Assembly (NCBI GenBank): GCA_001913845.2
Contig: MKGP02000066.1
Location: forward strand, 1 to 64,000
Reading direction: 5' to 3'
Length of the DNA: 64,000 bases
DNA from: Limnothrix sp. CACIAM 69d
GTDB taxonomy: Bacteria > Cyanobacteriota > Cyanobacteriia > CACIAM-69d
In this document: one piece after another, positions 16,401-26,951 of the stretch
How positions within the stretch are numbered: position 1 is the stretch's first letter
Layout of the letters: every line of letters starts with the position of its first letter
Position numbers and translations under genes: made by a program
The notes under the pieces: model-generated
Told to the model about the DNA's origin: nothing
Databases searched by the model: none
What the model saw: only the letters and a program-made list of their open reading frames with translations

Positions 16401-17912
16401 ATGATTATTGATGATTGCCATTACGACGTGATTATTATTGGTACCGGTGCAGGTGGCGGTACGCTGGCTCATAAATTAGCACCCACCGGCAAGCGTATTT
16501 TGATTCTGGAACGGGGAGATTTTATGCCCCTCGCAGAACAAAATCGCAGCAATGTAGATGTCTTTAAACGTGAGCGATATCACGCGCCGGAACAGTGGTA
16601 CGACAACACGGGTGAACCCTTTTCGCCCCAAATGAACTACGCGATCGGGGGCAATACCAAAATCTATGGAGCCGTGCTGATGCGGCGGCGGGAACAGGAT
16701 TTTGCGGCCGTTACCCATCGCGATGGCATTTCACCGGCTTGGTGTGTGGGCTATGAAGAATTCGAGCCTTATTACACTGCTGCCGAAGCGCTTTATAAAG
16801 TGCATGGCCAGGCTGACCAAGACCCAACCGAGCCATTTCGGAGTGGCAACTATCCCTTTCCAGCGATCGAATCGGATCCGCAAATTGCCGCCATTACCGG
16901 AGCGATCGCCCAGCAAGGATTGCACCCCTCTGCCTTGCCCTTGGGGTTAACTCGCCAGGACGATGATCCCACCAATGATTCCGAAGTGAGCGGCGTTTTG
17001 CCAGCGGTGGACTATCCCAACGTCACCCTCAAAACCAATGCCAAAGTTGTGGGGTTGCATACTAATTCTTCAGGGCGAGTGGTTCGCGCCGTCGAAGCCG
17101 ATATTCATGGCAAACCCTATCTCTTTTTGGGAGATTTGGTGGTGTTAGCTTGCGGGGCAGTGAACTCTGCGGCCCTCCTGTTGCGATCGGCTAATGATTG
17201 CCACCCCCAGGGACTGGCCAATAGTTCCAATTTGGTCGGCCGTAACCTCATGAAAAATCTGATGACCGCGATCGTGCAGGTCAGCAGCAAGGCCAACTCA
17301 GGCGCATTTCAAAAGACCGTTTGTGTGAATGATTTCTATTGGGGCGATGGAGATTTTCCCTACCCCATGGGACATATTTACAATACGGGCGGCTTGCTAA
17401 CGGATGTGATTTTTGCGGAAGCGCCGCCGATGTTTTCGGTGCTGGCTAAATTCATGCCGGGATTTGGCCTGCAACAACTGGCAACTCGCTCGATCGGCTG
17501 GTGGATTCAAACGGAAGATTTGCCCAATCCCAATAACCGAGTTTACCTAGATCAACACAAGCTTTGTATTGACTATCAACCCAACAACACCGAAGCGCAC
17601 GATCGCCTCGCCCACCGCTGGATTGATGTGTTGAAATCCCTAGAAAAGCAACTCGATGGTTTTCCGGTGGGCACAATCCATCCTCGCGGAGAAATTCCGG
17701 TGCAGGTGATGGCCAATCAATGCGGCACTTGTCGGTTTGGGGACGACCCAGCAACTTCGGTACTCGATCGCCACTGCCGCGCCCACGATGTCGATAATTT
17801 ATACGTGGTGGATGGCAGCTTTTTCCCCTCGAATGCCAGTGTTAGCCCCGCCCTAACGATTATTGCGAATGCGCTGCGTGTGGGCGATCACCTGCTCGAT
17901 CGACTGGCTTAA
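16401..17912 (+). CDS. GMC family oxidoreductase
   Basis: A 503-residue glucose-methanol-choline oxidoreductase. The FAD-binding GTGAGGG lies at residues 14-20 with the acidic ribose contact in ILILERGD (E37). A GMC block NYAIGGNTKIYGAVLMRRR follows, and the C-terminal domain ends with DNLYVVDGSFFPSNASVSP and the NALRVGDH tail. The catalytic His/Asn pair could not be placed by eye. The ATG at 16401 is used because AGGA lies about 12 bases upstream. The substrate is unknown. It follows ctaE by 130 bases on the same strand, so it may belong to the oxidase operon and could feed reducing equivalents into it, which is speculative. Confidence 0.88.
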   Translation: MIIDDCHYDVIIIGTGAGGGTLAHKLAPTGKRILILERGDFMPLAEQNRSNVDVFKRERYHAPEQWYDNTGEPFSPQMNYAIGGNTKIYGAVLMRRREQDFAAVTHRDGISPAWCVGYEEFEPYYTAAEALYKVHGQADQDPTEPFRSGNYPFPAIESDPQIAAITGAIAQQGLHPSALPLGLTRQDDDPTNDSEVSGVLPAVDYPNVTLKTNAKVVGLHTNSSGRVVRAVEADIHGKPYLFLGDLVVLACGAVNSAALLLRSANDCHPQGLANSSNLVGRNLMKNLMTAIVQVSSKANSGAFQKTVCVNDFYWGDGDFPYPMGHIYNTGGLLTDVIFAEAPPMFSVLAKFMPGFGLQQLATRSIGWWIQTEDLPNPNNRVYLDQHKLCIDYQPNNTEAHDRLAHRWIDVLKSLEKQLDGFPVGTIHPRGEIPVQVMANQCGTCRFGDDPATSVLDRHCRAHDVDNLYVVDGSFFPSNASVSPALTIIANALRVGDHLLDRLA

Positions 17913-18154
17913 CTGGCTGAACCGACATTTGAGGGCGAATGATTCACCGCGAGACAGGGCGATCGCAACAATCCTTTACAATCGATCTGGGTGATCGGGT
18001 TGGGTTCCGCTCCTTGCTGGTTGTCGGGAAATCGCGGCATTTCCCAGCGGGCCGCGCCGCGCGATCGGGGTAGGATATTGGACTTGCACCCCAGCGCATT
18101 TGCGTTTCGTCAAGATTTTTGCGGACTGGCGCAACCGTTACGAGAGGCTTGGGG

Positions 18155-18287
18155 CAAGGGGCCGTTAATCGCCTAAAACCCTGATCCGCCTGTGCGAAAT
18201 CGTGGGGAGCAAGGGACAGTCGATTACCTGTAACCCTGATCCGCCCGTGCGAAATCGTGGGGAGCAAGGGGCTTAAGCCCCTTGTCT
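18155..18287. repeat. 55-bp tandem duplication plus palindrome (family B-related repeat)
   Basis: Two adjacent 55-bp units (18155-18209 and 18210-18264) each begin CAAGGG and share CCCTGATCCGCC and GTGCGAAATCGTGGGGAG. They are followed by the palindrome CAAGGGGCTTAAGCCCCTTG at 18265-18284. The units resemble one arm of the 142-bp element at 46811-46952. The repeat fills much of the 454-base gap between the GMC gene and aspS (17913-18366), where no gene is seen. Confidence 0.75.
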
Positions 18288-18366
18288 ACGAAGTCACAGC
18301 CCCTTCGCAGCAACCGCGTCAGTCCTAATTTCGTTCAGTTAAGTTCCAGTCCCATTTTGAGTCACC

Positions 18367-20172
18367 ATGCGTACCCACTATTGCGGTCAACTGCGCGCCG
18401 AACAGGTTGGTAAAACCGTCACCCTTTGCGGTTGGGTCGATCGCCGCCGCGACCACGGGGGAGTCGTGTTTGTGGACTTGCGCGATCGCTCGGGGATCGT
18501 TCAGGTGGCCTCAAACCCGGACTTGCCCGAATCGTTTCAAATTGCCGACTCCCTCCGCAATGAATATGTGGTGCGGATTACGGGAACCGTTACCCAGCGG
18601 CCGCCCGAGTCCGTGAACCCCAAGCTGGCTACCGGGGAAGTGGAAGTGCTGGCGGATCAAATCGAAATCCTCAGCGCCGTCAGCAAGCAATTGCCGTTCC
18701 AGGTTTCCACCTCCGAAAACGAAACCGTTCGCGAAGAGTTGCGGCTGAAATATCGCTATCTCGATTTGCGTCGCCCCCGGATGCAGCACAACCTGCAATT
18801 GCGCCATGCGGTGGTGAAGGCCATGCGCCGGTTCCTGGAAGATGCCCAGGGCTTCATGGAAATCGAAACGCCCGTCCTCACCAAATCCACGCCGGAAGGG
18901 GCGCGCGATTACCTGGTTCCTTCGCGGGTGAATCCGGGCGAGTGGTTTGCCCTGCCCCAGTCGCCGCAGTTGTTTAAGCAATTGCTGATGGTGTCCGGGT
19001 TCGATCGCTACTACCAAATCGCTCGCTGCTTCCGCGATGAAGACCTGCGGGCCGATCGCCAGCCCGAGTTCACCCAGCTCGACATGGAAATGAGCTTCAT
19101 GTCCATGGAAGAAATCCTGGATCTGAACGAGCAACTGGTTTGCCACATCTTCAAAACCGTTAAGGACATCGACCTGCCGCGTCCCTTCCCGCGCCTGACC
19201 TACGCGGAAGCGATGGATCGCTACGGCAGCGATCGCCCCGACACCCGCTTTGGTATGGAGCTGGCGGACTGCTCGGATCTGTTCAAGGGCTGTGGGTTCA
19301 AGGTGTTCTCCGGCTCGATCGCTGCTGGTGGGATCGTCAAAACCCTGCCCGTGCCCGGCGGTAACGATGCGGTGTCCAACGTGCGGATCAAGCCCGGTGG
19401 CGATTTGTTCGCGATCGCCTCGGAAGCCGGAGCCAAGGGTCTGGCCTTCATCCGCGTCCGCGACAACGGCGAAGTGGACACGATCGGGGCACTAAAAGAC
19501 AGCCTAACCCCGGAAATCACCGCCGAACTGCTGAAACGCACGGGGGCCCAATCGGGCGATCTGTTGCTGTTTGGCGCTGGCCCGGCGGAAATCGTGAACA
19601 AGACGCTCGATCGCCTGCGTTTGGCCCTGGGCAAAGAGCTGAACCAGATTGATCCCGAAGCGATCAATCTGCTGTGGGTCGTTGATTTCCCGATGTTCGA
19701 GTACAACGCCGACGAACAGCGCCTAGAAGCCCTGCACCACCCCTTCACGGCCCCCAACCCGGAAGATTTGGCAGACCTGAAAACCGCCCGCGCCCTGGCC
19801 TACGACATCGTGCTCAACGGCACGGAAATCGGCGGCGGCAGCTTGCGGATCTATCAACGGGATGTGCAAGAACAGGTGTTCGCGGCGATCGGTCTGACCG
19901 ACGAAGAAGCCCGCGCCAAGTTCGGCTTCCTGCTCGATGCCTTTGAGTACGGCACGCCGCCCCACGGGGGAATTGCCTACGGTCTTGATCGCCTGGTGTC
20001 GATTTTGACCGGCGAAGACTCGATCCGCGACGCGATCGCCTTCCCCAAGACCCAACAGGCTCGCTGCTTGCTGACCGATGCACCGTCGTCGGTGGAAGCC
20101 AAGCAACTGAAGGAATTGCAGGTTGCTTCGACCTACAAACCCAAGAAGCCGGAAGCCGAAGCCTCGGCCTAG
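18367..20172 (+). CDS. aspS: Aspartyl-tRNA synthetase
   Basis: A 601-residue bacterial-type class II synthetase. In order it has an N-terminal OB-fold anticodon-binding domain ([19 protein letters not shown]), class II motif 1 region, motif 2 [20 protein letters not shown], the bacterial GAD insertion domain (about 290-420) and motif 3 [11 protein letters not shown]. Length is normal for the family. It charges tRNA-Asp. Whether it is discriminating or non-discriminating cannot be judged here. The stop codon TAG is directly followed by a MITE-like element, with the presumed native terminator lying beyond it. Confidence 0.98.
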   Translation: MRTHYCGQLRAEQVGKTVTLCGWVDRRRDHGGVVFVDLRDRSGIVQVASNPDLPESFQIADSLRNEYVVRITGTVTQRPPESVNPKLATGEVEVLADQIEILSAVSKQLPFQVSTSENETVREELRLKYRYLDLRRPRMQHNLQLRHAVVKAMRRFLEDAQGFMEIETPVLTKSTPEGARDYLVPSRVNPGEWFALPQSPQLFKQLLMVSGFDRYYQIARCFRDEDLRADRQPEFTQLDMEMSFMSMEEILDLNEQLVCHIFKTVKDIDLPRPFPRLTYAEAMDRYGSDRPDTRFGMELADCSDLFKGCGFKVFSGSIAAGGIVKTLPVPGGNDAVSNVRIKPGGDLFAIASEAGAKGLAFIRVRDNGEVDTIGALKDSLTPEITAELLKRTGAQSGDLLLFGAGPAEIVNKTLDRLRLALGKELNQIDPEAINLLWVVDFPMFEYNADEQRLEALHHPFTAPNPEDLADLKTARALAYDIVLNGTEIGGGSLRIYQRDVQEQVFAAIGLTDEEARAKFGFLLDAFEYGTPPHGGIAYGLDRLVSILTGEDSIRDAIAFPKTQQARCLLTDAPSSVEAKQLKELQVASTYKPKKPEAEASA

Positions 20173-20303
20173 GAGGGTGGCTCACAAGCCAAAATTGCGA
20201 CCTCGTGGGCCTGACCAACCGACGAAGACAAGAGGCTTCAGCCCCTTGCCCCGGGGCTATTGATGCTCGGTCCCTGTCGCCAGACAACTGGGCAGCCATC
20301 CTC
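20173..20303. mobile_element. MITE-like palindromic element (family A, diverged copy)
   Basis: A 131-bp element with imperfect inverted ends GAGGGTGGCT / AGCCATCCTC and a degenerate central palindrome (AAGAGGCTTCAGCCCCTT). It is flanked by TAG (the aspS stop codon, 20170-20172) and TAA (20304-20306). Internal segments such as AGCCAAAATTGC and GGGCTATTGATGCT match the copy at 46744-47013, so it belongs to the same family but is older. Confidence 0.7.
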
Positions 20304-20342
20304 TAAGCCTCATCGCCTAAATCTCGTTGCCTAAATTGCAAG

Positions 20343-20381
20343 GGCTGTCATCAGTAACTGGGTGACAGCCTTCTGTCTTTT
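20343..20381 (+). terminator. Rho-independent terminator, probably of aspS
   Basis: Stem GGCTGTCA (20343-20350) / TGACAGCC (20363-20370) followed by TTCTGTCTTTTT. It lies 170 bases after the aspS stop, just beyond the MITE-like element, as if the element had separated the gene from its terminator. Confidence 0.75.
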
Positions 20382-20803
20382 TGAAGTGTTTTTAAAGATA
20401 GCTTGCGTTTGAAATCACTCAGACCTGTGACCTGTGACAACGGATCTGTTTCCCGATTGATGCAAATTAATCAGTACAAATAGACTGATTCGCTGCACTT
20501 TTCTGGAACTACGATAGATTTCAAAGAAAATTCAGTAGAATTAATTCTTGAAAAAGGCTAGAAACCATATAAAAACGTGATCGACCGTCATTTCTTAGGC
20601 TTCAGCCACTGAGTTTGATTTGATACATGATTTGCGTTTTTACTCTTTTTTTACTAATTTTTCGCTAATTTATATCTGTTTACAACTCGCTTGACTGACA
20701 ATTGACGAAAGAGTTGGATGGCTTTGAGAAAATCAATGGGCGAAATGAGCAGCCCGGCGCTTTTTCCTTGGGTAGTAAATAATAGAAGAACTTCCCTTCT
20801 GCA
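20382..20803. other. AT-rich intergenic region upstream of the large hybrid kinase
   Basis: About 420 bases of AT-rich sequence with no gene. It includes a tandem CCTGTGA CCTGTGA at 20424-20437 and long T-rich runs near 20640-20670. It presumably holds the promoter of the hybrid kinase, but I cannot single out a box. Confidence 0.5.
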
Positions 20804-23800
20804 ATGCATATGGCTGCCTTGTCTGTCACCCTGACTCCTCTGGATCCGCAGGCTGCCTTGATTCAGAACCCGCTGATGGTTTCACCGGACACACCCGTGG
20901 TAGCGGCGCTCCATCGGATGAGTCAGGTGCGATCGAGCTGTGGAATTGCGGAATCCACCGATCCTGAAAACAACAACCAGCAGGTGCTGCGAGAGGCTCG
21001 GGGGAGCTGTGTGCTGGTGGTAGATCAAGGCCGCCCGATCGGGATAGTGACCGAGCGAGATGTGGTGCGGCTGTTGGCCCAACAAATCTGCTTGGATCAA
21101 CTCACGGTCGCCCAGATCATGATCCAGCCCTTGGTGACCTTGCAGACCAAAACCTGCGAAGACCTGGACGTGATGGCGGCCATTACGCTGTTGCACAAAC
21201 ATGGCATTCGCCATTTGCCCGTGCTGGATGCGGATCGCCGGTTGGTGGGCTTGATGACCCACGAAAGCCTCTGCCAAACCACCCGCCCGATCGACCTGCT
21301 GCGGATGCGGTTGGCTTCGGAGGTAATGACCCACCAGGTGGTGGCGATCGCGGTCACCAGTTCCATGCTCGATGTGGCTCGGCTGATGGCTGAGTGCCAG
21401 GTGGGATCCGTGGTGATTGTGGAGCCGGGTGCAGCAGATTCAGAACAGCAGCCCGTGGGAATTGTGACGGAGCGGGACTTGGTGCAGTTTCAATCCTTGG
21501 GTTTGGACTTTCAGCAGCTCAAGGTAAGGGAAGTGATGAGCGCACCGGTTTTCACCGTGGCCGCCGATAGTTCCCTGTGGTTAGTTCATGAGTTGATGGC
21601 CAAGCGCAACATCCAGCGCGTTTTGGTCATGGGCGATCGGGGCGAGTTGGTGGGCATTGTCACCCAAACCAGTTTGCTGCGGGTTCTGAATCCCCTGGAG
21701 CTATACAAACTGGCGGAACTGCTCGAGCACAAGGTGAACCAGCTCGAAGCGGAAAAACAGGCCCTGGAAACGCTGCATCACCGGGAACTGGAGCAGCAGG
21801 TGGAAACCCGCACGGCGGCCCTGCGGGCCAAGGCAGAACGGGAACTGCTGTTGGTGGCGTTGGCCACTCAGATTCGATCGTCCCTGAGCTTACAGAGCAT
21901 TTTGGATATCACGGTGCAGGAGGTGCGGCGGGTCTTGCAGTGCGATCGGGTGAACATTTGGCAATTTCAAACCGCCGACAAAACCCGGGCCCGGGTGGTG
22001 GCGGAATCCACGGACTTGCCCATTTCCATGATCGGCACGGAACTGGAGGGTACCTGGTTTCAGCATGACCAAGAACCGGTTTATCGACAGGGCTACATCC
22101 GGGTTGAACCCGACGTGGCCGCCAGCGACATGGGCGGGTGTCACCTCAAGTTACCGATCGAGCTGCGGCCCCGCGCCAAAATTCTGGTTCCCTTGCTTTA
22201 TCAAGAGGAGCTGTGGGGATTGTTGAGTGTTTCCGAAAGCAAAACCACCCGAAACTGGTTGCCCGATGAGGTGAAATTGCTCAAGGGCCTGTCGGTGCAG
22301 TTGGAAGTGGCCCTCAAACAGGCCATCACTCACCAGCAACTGCAACAGGAATTGGAAACCCGCACGCAAGCGGAAGCCTTCCTGCGCGAAAGCGAGCAGC
22401 GCTATGCCAATCTTGCGGCCGTTGTGCCCGTGGGCATCTTCCGCATGGATTTGCAGGGACGGCCCACCTACGTCAACGAACGCTACTGCCAAATTTTGGG
22501 CTGCTCCCTTGAAGAGGGTCTCGATTGGGATTGGGAGCAAACCCTGCACCCGGACGATCGGGATTGGGTATTGGCCCTGCGGGAGCAAAATCTGCGGGAA
22601 CAATCGTCCTGTCAGTTGGAATGCCGGTTCCAATCCCGCGATCGTCGCCACGGCCCCGACCCCGATCGGGCTGTCACTTGGGTGGATATGCGGGTGGTGG
22701 TGGAGTGGGATGCCACGGGTCAACCGATCGGCTATGTGGGAACCCTCACGGATATCAGCGATCGGAAGCGATCGGCCCTCGAACTCCGCGAGAGCCGCCA
22801 GCGATACGCCAGCCTGTTGGCCGTGGCCCCCGTCGGAATTTTTCGCACCGACACTGCCGGCCATTGCCTATACGTCAACGATCATTGGTGTGAAATGACC
22901 GGTCTCGACCATCGGGCCGCCCTTGGCCATGGTTGGCAGCTCACCCTGCACCCGGACGATCGCGCCTTAGTCATCAATGGCTGGATGCAAGCCATCCAGA
23001 GCAATCGCCCCTGGAAGGCCGAATATCGCCTGGCACGTCCCGATGGGGAAGTGCTATGGGTCTATGGCCAATCGGTGGTGGAGCGCAATTTCAACGGCGA
23101 TATCCTGGGCCATGTGGGAGCCATCACCAACATCACCGATCGCAAACAAGCTGACTTTGCCCTCCAAAACCTGATCGAAGGAACCGCCGCCACTGGCCTC
23201 GATTTTTTCCCTGCCCTGGTCAAACATCTGGCCACCGCCCTCAATGTTTCCCACGCCTTTGTGGCCGAGCGCATGGGCAATCGAATCCAAGTGCTGGCCT
23301 TTTGGAATGCGGGAACCGTAGAAACGATCGCCACCTGTGCCCTCAACCACTTCGATCGGGAACTGCCTTACCCCTGGCATGGGGACTGCCACCCACAGTT
23401 GCTTCAGTCCCTGTTTCCCCAAGTCCCCGGCCTGACGCAAATTACCGACAACAACTATCTGAGCGTTCCCCTCCAGGATTCCCACGGTCTGGAAATTGGT
23501 CACCTCTGCATCTTGAACCAAGGGCCCATTCAAGCGCCCCGCCGAGCCGAAACCGTCTTGCGCATCTTTGCGGCCCGGGCTGGAGCCGAACTCGAACGCC
23601 AGCAAGCCACCAACGCCCTTGAGCAGCTCAACCAGGATCTAGAAATTACAATTCAACGGCGAACCCAAGAGCTTTGGCGCGTTCACAATCTGCATAAGGC
23701 CATTTTGAACTGTGCCCCCTATGCGGTGATCGCCACCGACATCCAGGGGCTAATTACCACCTTCAATCCGGCCGCCGAGCGCATGTTGGGATATCGAGCT

Positions 23801-26800
23801 GCCGAAGTGATCCGCCAGCTTACGCCGGAAATTTTCCACGACCTCCAGGAGGTGGCCGCCCGGGCCGCCCAGCGATCGGCAGAGTCGGGCGAGCCGATCG
23901 CCCAAGGGTTTGAAGTGCTCGTGGCCCGGGCCCGCCAAGGCATTGTGGACGAGAACGAGTGGAATTGTATTCGCCAGGATGGTTCTCGGTTTCCCGCCGC
24001 CCTTTCCGTGAGCTGCCTGAGGGATCGCAATGATCAAATCATTGGATTTTTGGGCATTGCCCAAGACATTACCGATCGCAAGCGCACAGAACAGGAAAAT
24101 CGACTGCTCAAGGAACGGTTGGAGTTTCTGTTGGCTTCCAGCCCCGCTGTTATCTACAGTCGCAAGCTCGATCGACGCTACACCACAACCTTTGTTAGCC
24201 CCAATGTAGAATCCATCCTCGGTTACACGCCCCAGGAGTTTATTCAGGATGCAAACTTCTGGATTAGCCGGATTCATCCCCAAGATGTGGACAGGGTGCT
24301 CAGTGATCTAAGTGGTTCATTTGAAGAAGATCGCTACAAGTATGAGTACCGATTACTTCATGCGAATGGCTACTATTTGTGGGTGCGGGATGAAATTTAT
24401 TTAGTGCGCGATGAGTATAATCAGCCCCTAGAAATTGTGGGCTATTTTGCGGATATCAGCGATCTCAAGCAAACGGAAGCGATTGTGGTTCAGCAGGCTA
24501 AGCGCGAAACCCTGCTGTTAGAAATCACCCAACGAATTCGCCAGTCTTTGGATCTTTCGATCGTGTTTGAAACGGCTTGTCAGGAAATTCGGCAACTCAT
24601 GGAGTCCGATCGCGTTGGCATCTTTCAGTTTAATCCCGATTCCCAATGGCAAGATGGCAAATTCGTGGCGGAATCTGTTGATGATAAATATCCATCGGTG
24701 ATTGCAGTTTCGATGGATGATCGCTGTTTTGGCGGAAGCTATTTCCAGCGCTATGCCCAAGGACAATATTGTGCAACTGACGATATCTATGACGGCAGCC
24801 TGAGCACCTGTCATACGGATGTTTTGAAGCGGCTTGCAGTGCGGGCTAATTTGGTCATGCCTCTGCTGTGTAATGGAGCCTTGTGGGGGCTGCTCTGTGT
24901 GCATCAATGCATGAAAATCCGGCATTGGGAGCTTTCAGAAATTGAATTAATTCAGCAAATCGCTAATCAATTAGAAATTGCAATTCAACAAGCCAGCCTG
25001 TATGACCGAATGCAAGCCGAGCTATTGGTGCGCAAGCGAGTAGAAAAGCGAATTGCTCTTCAACTTCATCAACAGGAATTATTAGGCATTATTTCCCAAC
25101 GAATTCGAGAATCATTGGATGTGGCCGAAATTCTGCAAGTGGTCACTGATCAGGTGCGACAGGTCTTTCAGTGCGATCGCGCAATCATACTCCAGGTATT
25201 CCCAAATGGCCACAGCCAAATTTTTGAAGAATCTGTTGCGCCAGGTTTCCCAGTTCTCAAAAACCGCCAGTGGGATGATGAGCATTGGTCCATAGAAATC
25301 CTGGAGCATTATTGGCAGGGAGAACCACGAATTGTGCCGGATGTGATGAACGATCGGTGGACAGATTGCCTGCGGGAATATTCCCAAGCAGGACAAATTC
25401 AGTCCAAAGTGGTGGCTCCTATTTTGCAGGAAGTGCATGTTCACAGCGAAGATCGCTGGGTTTCCGTGGGGCACAATAACCGCCTGTGGGGAGTGTTGGT
25501 AATCCATGCTTGCCAGGAACAGCGGGTGTGGCAGGGGGCAGAGGCCAAGCTTTTGCAACAAATTGCGAACCAGTTGGCCACAGCAATTCAACAGGCTAAC
25601 TTATTTGAACAATTGCAACGGGAACTTCAAGAGCGCCAGCAAGCTCAACAGCAATTGACCGATCGCAATCAAGAGTTGGCTGTTTCCAACCAAGAATTGG
25701 CACGGGCTACTCGGTTAAAAGATGAATTCTTGGCGAACATGAGCCATGAGCTACGAACGCCGTTGAATGCCATTTTGGGAATTACTGAAGGGCTTCAGGA
25801 GTCGATTTTTGGCCCCATCACTGAGCAACAGGAGCGCGTGCTTCAAACCATTGAACGCAGTGGCTCCCATCTTTTATCATTGATTAATGACATTCTTGAT
25901 GTGGCCAAAATTGAAGCCGGACAGCTAGAGTTAGACATTGCAGCGGTTCCTGTTTCGCCCCTGTGCCAATCTAGTTTGGCATTTGTTAAGCAACAGGCTT
26001 TCAAAAAAGGAATTCAACTGGCGATTCAGCTCCCCCCCAAGTTGCCAGACTTGTTGGTGGATGAACGTCGGGTGCGTCAGGTACTGATTAATCTGTTAAA
26101 CAATGCGGTTAAATTTACCCCCGACCACGGATCTGTTGCTTTGGAAGTCTGTTTGGGAACATCACGGCGAGTCCCTAAACTGAACAGTAGTTTGGGGGAA
26201 ACAGAAGTTCACCAGTTTTTGGAAATTTCGGTGGTGGATGACGGGATCGGGATTGCGCCGGAAGATGTCTGCAAACTCTTTCAGCCCTTTATGCAGGTGG
26301 ACAGTGCTTTGAATCGGCAGTACACCGGCACAGGGTTGGGGTTAGCGCTGGTGAAGCGAATTGTTGAATTGCATGGTGGAGAAGTATCCCTCGTGAGTGA
26401 AGTAGGTGTTGGCAGTCGATTTACGGTCGATTTGCCCTGTGCCAGTAGTACGCTGCCTGGGCCGAATCAACCGGCGACGGGGGCGATCGAGATGGTGGAA
26501 CCCAGTCCGGCAGTGCCTTTGGAATCGCCGTTGATTCTGTTGGCGGAGGATAACGAAGCCAATGTCAGCACGATCGTGGCGTATCTGCAAGCGAAGGGCT
26601 ATCGCCTGACGCTGGCCAAAAACGGCGAGGAGGCCGTTGCTTTCGCCAAGGCCGCGCCGCCGGATCTGATCTTGATGGATATTCAGATGCCGGTGATGGA
26701 TGGTTTGGAAGCCACGCGCCAAATTCGCCAAGATCCGACCCTGGCCCATGTGCCGATCATTGCCCTGACGGCGTTGGCGATGGCGGGCGATCGGGAACGA

Positions 26801-26896
26801 TGCTTGGCGGCAGGAGCCAGTGATTATCTAAGCAAGCCGGTGCGACTCAAGCAGTTGGCAGCCATGATTCAAGAATTCCTCGCGGCCATTTCTTGA
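20804..26896 (+). CDS. Very large hybrid histidine kinase (CBS-GAF-PAS-HisKA-HATPase-REC)
   Basis: A 2030-residue soluble hybrid kinase. Approximate order: four CBS motifs (15-300; for example GIVTERDVVRLL, EVMTHQVVAIAV, EVMSAPVFTVAADSS), a coiled coil (300-345), GAF (355-505), PAS/PAC (525-650), PAS/PAC (655-780), a GAF-like segment (790-935), a coiled coil, PAS/PAC (960-1105), PAS/PAC (1110-1235), GAF (1250-1400), GAF (1425-1590), a coiled coil, HisKA with the phosphoacceptor in MSHELRTPLNAI (H1648), HATPase_c (N-box NLLNNAVKFTP, G2 GTGLGLAL), and a C-terminal receiver with phosphoacceptor in LILMDIQMP (D1959). GAF cysteines typical of bilin attachment were not identified, so chromophore binding is open. 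CBS modules usually sense adenine nucleotides. The ATG at 20810 is an equally possible start. No partner gene is adjacent. Confidence 0.93.
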   Translation: MHMAALSVTLTPLDPQAALIQNPLMVSPDTPVVAALHRMSQVRSSCGIAESTDPENNNQQVLREARGSCVLVVDQGRPIGIVTERDVVRLLAQQICLDQLTVAQIMIQPLVTLQTKTCEDLDVMAAITLLHKHGIRHLPVLDADRRLVGLMTHESLCQTTRPIDLLRMRLASEVMTHQVVAIAVTSSMLDVARLMAECQVGSVVIVEPGAADSEQQPVGIVTERDLVQFQSLGLDFQQLKVREVMSAPVFTVAADSSLWLVHELMAKRNIQRVLVMGDRGELVGIVTQTSLLRVLNPLELYKLAELLEHKVNQLEAEKQALETLHHRELEQQVETRTAALRAKAERELLLVALATQIRSSLSLQSILDITVQEVRRVLQCDRVNIWQFQTADKTRARVVAESTDLPISMIGTELEGTWFQHDQEPVYRQGYIRVEPDVAASDMGGCHLKLPIELRPRAKILVPLLYQEELWGLLSVSESKTTRNWLPDEVKLLKGLSVQLEVALKQAITHQQLQQELETRTQAEAFLRESEQRYANLAAVVPVGIFRMDLQGRPTYVNERYCQILGCSLEEGLDWDWEQTLHPDDRDWVLALREQNLREQSSCQLECRFQSRDRRHGPDPDRAVTWVDMRVVVEWDATGQPIGYVGTLTDISDRKRSALELRESRQRYASLLAVAPVGIFRTDTAGHCLYVNDHWCEMTGLDHRAALGHGWQLTLHPDDRALVINGWMQAIQSNRPWKAEYRLARPDGEVLWVYGQSVVERNFNGDILGHVGAITNITDRKQADFALQNLIEGTAATGLDFFPALVKHLATALNVSHAFVAERMGNRIQVLAFWNAGTVETIATCALNHFDRELPYPWHGDCHPQLLQSLFPQVPGLTQITDNNYLSVPLQDSHGLEIGHLCILNQGPIQAPRRAETVLRIFAARAGAELERQQATNALEQLNQDLEITIQRRTQELWRVHNLHKAILNCAPYAVIATDIQGLITTFNPAAERMLGYRAAEVIRQLTPEIFHDLQEVAARAAQRSAESGEPIAQGFEVLVARARQGIVDENEWNCIRQDGSRFPAALSVSCLRDRNDQIIGFLGIAQDITDRKRTEQENRLLKERLEFLLASSPAVIYSRKLDRRYTTTFVSPNVESILGYTPQEFIQDANFWISRIHPQDVDRVLSDLSGSFEEDRYKYEYRLLHANGYYLWVRDEIYLVRDEYNQPLEIVGYFADISDLKQTEAIVVQQAKRETLLLEITQRIRQSLDLSIVFETACQEIRQLMESDRVGIFQFNPDSQWQDGKFVAESVDDKYPSVIAVSMDDRCFGGSYFQRYAQGQYCATDDIYDGSLSTCHTDVLKRLAVRANLVMPLLCNGALWGLLCVHQCMKIRHWELSEIELIQQIANQLEIAIQQASLYDRMQAELLVRKRVEKRIALQLHQQELLGIISQRIRESLDVAEILQVVTDQVRQVFQCDRAIILQVFPNGHSQIFEESVAPGFPVLKNRQWDDEHWSIEILEHYWQGEPRIVPDVMNDRWTDCLREYSQAGQIQSKVVAPILQEVHVHSEDRWVSVGHNNRLWGVLVIHACQEQRVWQGAEAKLLQQIANQLATAIQQANLFEQLQRELQERQQAQQQLTDRNQELAVSNQELARATRLKDEFLANMSHELRTPLNAILGITEGLQESIFGPITEQQERVLQTIERSGSHLLSLINDILDVAKIEAGQLELDIAAVPVSPLCQSSLAFVKQQAFKKGIQLAIQLPPKLPDLLVDERRVRQVLINLLNNAVKFTPDHGSVALEVCLGTSRRVPKLNSSLGETEVHQFLEISVVDDGIGIAPEDVCKLFQPFMQVDSALNRQYTGTGLGLALVKRIVELHGGEVSLVSEVGVGSRFTVDLPCASSTLPGPNQPATGAIEMVEPSPAVPLESPLILLAEDNEANVSTIVAYLQAKGYRLTLAKNGEEAVAFAKAAPPDLILMDIQMPVMDGLEATRQIRQDPTLAHVPIIALTALAMAGDRERCLAAGASDYLSKPVRLKQLAAMIQEFLAAIS

Positions 26897-26951
26897 TCCA
26901 GGAATCTGGCTTCGGGATCTGAGGATCGCGCGAGATTCCAAAAAATCTCTC

